From: Caballeronia sordidicola
GTDB taxonomy: Bacteria; Pseudomonadota; Gammaproteobacteria; Burkholderiales; Burkholderiaceae
NCBI RefSeq assembly: GCF_000729995.1
Contig: NZ_JNFG01000199.1
Location: 186,001-250,000 of the forward strand
Direction: 5' to 3'
DNA length: 64,000 nt
The notes beneath the pieces are model-generated. The model searched no databases. It was not told the origin of the DNA and worked only from the letters and a program-made list of their open reading frames with translations. The position numbers and the translations under genes are program-made. Shown here piece by piece: positions 60,685-64,000 of this stretch (the stretch's first letter is position 1; each line of letters starts with the position of its first letter).

Positions 60685-60707
60685 AGCATGCATTCTAAAT
60701 ATATCTT
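60685..60707. promoter_or_regulatory. NsrR-like box upstream of nnrS
   Basis: AGCATGCATTC-T-AAATATATCTT matches the 11-1-11 NsrR consensus at 8 and 9 of 11 positions in the two halves. It lies 15 bp upstream of the nnrS ATG, where a repressor would block transcription. Confidence 0.5.
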
Positions 60708-61010
60708 AATGTGTATTTGACTGCGAAGGGGAAAGATCTTCGCGCTTCAAGTTCGATTGCAGGCAGATGGTTTCGGCGGCACTTGGCAAGTCTTGGAGCC
60801 GGCAGCGAAAAGCCCCGATGGGTCGCTTGCTGTGCGCAGCCGCCGCCTACATGCCGCGGGGAAGTCGATGCAAGCGATTGAGCACTCGGCCCACCGCCGG
60901 CTTCAACGTCTTCAGCGAGCTTTCAGTCGTTCATGTCGTTCCGCACATCTAGTGGATCGCCTTATTGCAACAGAAGTCGTAAATGGTCTATGCATGCTGC
61001 GAGCCACCGC
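60708..61010. other. Upstream region of nnrS, no gene recognised
   Basis: About 300 bp between the NsrR-like box and the end of the chemoreceptor gene. Short open frames on the plus strand are not recognised. No clear terminator for the chemoreceptor gene is visible. Confidence 0.4.
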
Positions 61011-62240
61011 TCACTCATTGCTCGGGAGGGGCTTATAGTCCGATATTTTGAACACGGCGACGGTCGCCTTCAGGTCGCGGCCCTGTTCTTCGAGTGACTG
61101 CGCGGCCGCCGCCGCTTCTTCGACGAGCGCGGCGTTCTGTTGGGTCACTTCGTCCATCTGCGTGAGCGCCAGTGCAACGCCGATCTTTGCCGAACTCTGG
61201 CTGATTTCCGCCATCGTGGCGACAACACGGCTCACAACTTCGTTGCCCGCCGCCGCCGTGTCCGCAGCACTCAATGCAAGTGCACCGGCCTGCCGCGCAT
61301 TGTTGGTGTTCTGTCTTACGGTGCCGGTCAACTCTTCCATACTGGCCGCCGTCTCTTCTAGCGACGCTGCCTGTTGCTCGGTGCGTTGCGACAGGTCAAG
61401 ATTGCCAGATGCAATCTGGCTGGATGCTGTACCGATACTTTCGGATGCGGCACGAATGCGCTGAACGATGCCCGCCAGCGAGCGATTCATCGCGAGGACG
61501 GACCCCATCAGCTCGCCAAATTCGTCGACGCGGGATACCGTTAGCTCCGCGCTCAGATCACCTTGCGCAATTCTCGCCGCTAATTGATTGACTTCGAGCA
61601 AAGGGCTGCGAATTGATCGGATCAGTGCAGCAGCACCGGCAAGTACGCTAAGCGCGAGGATCACAATCAGTATCGCTGTTGTCGCAACAATGGTGTATTG
61701 CTGACGCTCGAAATTTTCCTGGGCCATCGCCAACTGCTGCTCCTGCAGTTCCACGAATGTCCTGATCGCCTTACCGTAAGCAGTCTGAATCGGCACGTAT
61801 TCTTCGTTCAACATGGCAAGCGCCGCCGGCTTCCCGGCCTCGTTGGATCGCATTGCCACGATCTTGTCGCGGGTTGCCAGTACCTGCTTGCGCAACTCGG
61901 CGACAGTGTCGAGTTGCTTGCGGTCAGCAGGCGTGTGCGCGAGGGTGGCTATCGTTTTCTGCACTCCGACGATCTGAGAAATTGTCGCGGCGTTGTCGTG
62001 GTTGAAGACGTCTGATAAAGCCGGATCGGCGCTAATAATCATCGCCTGGGTGCGCAATGCCGCGGTGTCCGCGAGTTTCGACCAAGCGTAGGCTGCAGTC
62101 ACTTTGCCCGACAGTATCTTCAGCGCGATTTCCCGTTGCGCCTCCATGCTCGCGAACCGCCACATCGACAGGCCGACGACGCCAAAAATCAGCACAAGCA
62201 GCAACGCAGTTGAAATCCAGAGTTTGGTGGCGAGTTTCAT
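61011..62240 (-). CDS. Chemoreceptor with deleted signalling tip
   Basis: A 409-residue methyl-accepting chemotaxis protein, shorter than the ~520 usual for this type. It starts with a membrane helix (LWISTALLLVLIFGVVGLSMW). A ~150-residue periplasmic four-helix domain, a second helix near residue 185-205 and a HAMP linker follow. The signalling helix runs normally to AEISQSSAKI. It then jumps to VALALTQMDEVTQQNAALVEEA, which in intact receptors lies about 115 residues later. The missing part includes the hairpin tip that binds CheA and CheW. The join, near nt 61165-61190, is in frame. The protein can still sit in the membrane, but should be unable to signal. Confidence 0.88.
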   Translation of the reverse strand: MKLATKLWISTALLLVLIFGVVGLSMWRFASMEAQREIALKILSGKVTAAYAWSKLADTAALRTQAMIISADPALSDVFNHDNAATISQIVGVQKTIATLAHTPADRKQLDTVAELRKQVLATRDKIVAMRSNEAGKPAALAMLNEEYVPIQTAYGKAIRTFVELQEQQLAMAQENFERQQYTIVATTAILIVILALSVLAGAAALIRSIRSPLLEVNQLAARIAQGDLSAELTVSRVDEFGELMGSVLAMNRSLAGIVQRIRAASESIGTASSQIASGNLDLSQRTEQQAASLEETAASMEELTGTVRQNTNNARQAGALALSAADTAAAGNEVVSRVVATMAEISQSSAKIGVALALTQMDEVTQQNAALVEEAAAAAQSLEEQGRDLKATVAVFKISDYKPLPSNE

Positions 62241-62603
62241 GCAACCTTTGTTCTATGAGCTGTCGCGCAAGGGGCAACTGCGTTTAAGTAGGCCCGCTCA
62301 ACATGTCCCAGCGGGATTACCGCGAGGATGGCGGTGCGTGGGACACCATTAGATGCGAGACGAAGACATGCGGGACTTACTGAAGATCACGCTCCGGCGC
62401 TCGAAAGCACTCGCAGCCGGGGCCGGCGCGCAAGGCCGCCGCCCATACGCCGAGCGGGTGGCAGCTGCCCGCTCCACAACACGATTCCATTCGCGGACAC
62501 GCTGTCACAATGAAGCTTCGCGCACGCATGTAGCCGCGATGCCTGCCTGGTAACGAGCGCCGTGGTCACGTGCACGGCAGTTTCAAAGCAAGGTCATCTC
62601 TTG
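62241..62603. other. Non-coding gap
   Basis: About 360 bp upstream of the chemoreceptor. Short frames on both strands (for example 62353-62553, plus) are GC-rich and unrecognised. No sigma-28-type promoter or hairpin is obvious. Confidence 0.4.
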
Positions 62604-63311
62604 TCATGCCGGCTCCATGCCGTGACGAAGCTTGGCGGATCCGGCCTCGGGGGAGGCCAGAAACGAGAGCAGCGCCCTCGAGGCATCTTTTTGTCTGGAT
62701 GCTGTGCATATGGCCGCCGAAAAAACCGTGATGATCTGGATTTCGGATGGCAAAGAGCCTACGACATCAATGCCTGGTAGATGCATCAACTCGCTCAATT
62801 GCTGGAAACCAAGCTCGACATCGCCGCGGGCGACAAGCGTGCCTACCGGGACGCCTGGCGGTGCCTGCACGGTGCGCGCCGCGATGGTTTCAGCAATGCC
62901 CCAGCGCTCGAACAGACGGCTCAGGTGCGAACCGCTGGGACCTGTCGAATAGCCGATGGTGCGCGCGGCCAGAATGGCATCGCGAACGGCCGCTTCGGAG
63001 CCGATTGCGGGTCGCGGCGCCCCAGCCGCCACCGCAATCGCCACGCCCGAACGGGCCAGGTCGACCCGACTGGCCGGATCGACCAGGCCGCCTACGGCGA
63101 GCCGGTCGATCGCGTCCGCCGCGAGCACGACGATATCGAATTGCTCGTCTTCCTGAACGCGCCGGGCAGCGGCGACGCCGCCGACCGACTCGATGACCAC
63201 CGTGCACCCCGATCGTCGCTCATAATCTTCGACCAATTCTGCCAGCACCTGACGCGTAGCCATCGATGAAATACCGGTGATCTTCTTGCGCATGTTTTGA
63301 TCAATGACCAT
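62604..63311 (-). CDS. Substrate-binding-like protein without signal peptide
   Basis: A 235-residue protein with the ModA/type II periplasmic-binding fold (KITGISSMATRQVLAELVEDYERRSG, DIVVLAADAIDRLAVGGLV, GYSTGPSGSHLSRLFERWGI, FLASPEAGSAKLRHGMEPA). From the ATG at 63311 the N-terminus is charged (MVIDQNMRKK), with no hydrophobic leader. The longer frame to 63494 has no leader either. It is therefore probably cytoplasmic, unlike ordinary transport receptors, and may bind a pathway intermediate. It lies 13 bp after the LigK-type aldolase gene in the same direction, implying a role in the same aromatic-acid or tricarboxylate pathway. Confidence 0.8.
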   Translation of the reverse strand: MVIDQNMRKKITGISSMATRQVLAELVEDYERRSGCTVVIESVGGVAAARRVQEDEQFDIVVLAADAIDRLAVGGLVDPASRVDLARSGVAIAVAAGAPRPAIGSEAAVRDAILAARTIGYSTGPSGSHLSRLFERWGIAETIAARTVQAPPGVPVGTLVARGDVELGFQQLSELMHLPGIDVVGSLPSEIQIITVFSAAICTASRQKDASRALLSFLASPEAGSAKLRHGMEPA

Positions 63312-63324
63312 TTGACCGCCGTTA

Positions 63325-64000
63325 TCAGTCGATATAGCGCAGACCGGCCTGTTGCAATGGCTCGCGCATGTTGTACATATCGAGGCCGAGCACACCCGAG
63401 GCCAGTTTGGCGCGCTTCTCGCCTTCGTTGGCTTCTCGGGCGGTGGCCTTTTCGAGAACCTTCTGCGCCCATGCTGCGGGCACCACGACCACACCGTCGT
63501 CGTCCGCCACGACGACGTCGCCAGGCGTCACCAATGCCCCGGCACATATCACGGGAATGTTCACGGACCCGAGCGTCGCCTTGACCGTTCCTTTGGACGA
63601 GATCGCGCGGCTCCACACCGGGAAGTTCATCTGCGCCAGCACGCGCACGTCGCGCACGCCTGCGTCGATGATGAGTCCTCGTGCGCCGCGCGCCTTGAAG
63701 CTCGTCGCCAACAGGTCGCCGAAAAAGCCATCGGTGGAATCGGCCGTGACGGCGGCAACGACAACGTCGCCCGGCCGAATCTGTTCGGCTGCGACGTGCA
63801 GCATCCAGTTATCGCCCGGCTGAAGCAGGACCGTGATCGCCGTTCCCCCCGCCTGCGCGCCGTTGTAGATTGGACGCATATAGGGTTTCATCAGGCCCAC
63901 GCGTCCCATGGCCTCGTGGACGGTTGCAGAACCGAGCGCACCCAGTCCGGTGGCCGCATCGCTGTGCGCTCGCGCAATGTTGCGATACACGACTCCAAGC
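63325..64000 (-). CDS. ligK: 4-carboxy-4-hydroxy-2-oxoadipate aldolase (partial)
   Basis: The last ~225 residues of a class II aldolase of the LigK/GalC (RraA-like) family, which splits 4-carboxy-4-hydroxy-2-oxoadipate to pyruvate and oxaloacetate in gallate and protocatechuate 4,5-cleavage pathways. Family members also decarboxylate oxaloacetate. Family patterns include LGSATVHEAMGRVGLMKPYMRP, GTAITVLLQPGDNWMLHVA, the substrate-binding Arg-Asp of LLATSFKARGARGLIIDAGVRDV, and VVADDDGVVVVP. The frame is open to the window edge, where codons for LGVVYRN fit the family start, so the true ATG lies just outside. The GTG at 63990 is internal. Confidence 0.9.
   Translation of the reverse strand, partial: LGVVYRNIARAHSDAATGLGALGSATVHEAMGRVGLMKPYMRPIYNGAQAGGTAITVLLQPGDNWMLHVAAEQIRPGDVVVAAVTADSTDGFFGDLLATSFKARGARGLIIDAGVRDVRVLAQMNFPVWSRAISSKGTVKATLGSVNIPVICAGALVTPGDVVVADDDGVVVVPAAWAQKVLEKATAREANEGEKRAKLASGVLGLDMYNMREPLQQAGLRYID

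Noticed and set aside
1..64000. tRNA, rRNA, CRISPR arrays, prophage or antiphage systems
   Set aside because: None seen on either strand. Repeats present are short regulatory dyads, the PPVTT linker and insertion-sequence ends.

Overview
The window looks like a chromosomal segment of a Burkholderiaceae beta-proteobacterium, most like Paraburkholderia or Caballeronia. The grounds are high-GC coding sequence, an AcnD/PrpF-type methylcitrate cluster, a narGHJI operon with an embedded PPIase gene, and protein sequences that read like that family. This is a judgement from sequence reading, not from a search. No tRNA, rRNA or CRISPR array was seen.

Layout. 0.5-3.8 kb: two convergent c-di-GMP genes. 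4.2-6.1 kb: zwf and an overlapping RDD membrane protein. 6.2-14.4 kb: propionate degradation by the methylcitrate cycle (prpB-prpC-acnD-prpF) divergent from its sigma-54 activator prpR. 14.6-19.0 kb: an autotransporter and a glycosyltransferase. 19.1-21.6 kb: a type II NADH dehydrogenase-like flavoprotein divergent from a LysR regulator. 21.8-26.1 kb: a hexonate catabolic operon (GntR regulator, SDR, MFS transporter, mannonate/gluconate dehydratase-like enolase). 26.1-32.8 kb: an accessory patch with an integrase remnant, a carboxymuconolactone decarboxylase-like gene divergent from an XRE/MmyB regulator, a dead IS630 element, a chemoreceptor, and fused remnants of an IS6 element and an oxidoreductase.

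32.8-48.6 kb is the most interesting part. It holds tonB-exbB-exbD, a divergent TonB-dependent receptor, an ExaC-type aldehyde dehydrogenase divergent from a PQQ alcohol dehydrogenase with the lanthanide-type Asp-Tyr-Asp signature, a periplasmic-binding-protein/cytochrome c fusion, a HiPIP, pqqABCDE (including a 24-codon pqqA) and an AcoR-like sigma-54 activator. Six sigma-54 (-24/-12) promoters can be read in front of these transcription units. A shared 17-bp dyad, TGTNNCA-N3-TGNNACA, lies upstream of them, with clear copies at three loci and a degenerate one at the regulator. I infer one regulon coupling alcohol oxidation, cofactor synthesis and TonB-driven uptake, possibly of a lanthanide chelate or PQQ.

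49.2-60.7 kb is respiratory nitrate and nitric oxide metabolism: narK, a PPIase, narIJHG, an FMN split-barrel protein with an FNR-type box, and nnrS with an NsrR-like box. 61.0-64.0 kb holds a chemoreceptor that has lost the signalling tip, a leaderless substrate-binding protein, and a LigK-type aldolase cut by the window end.
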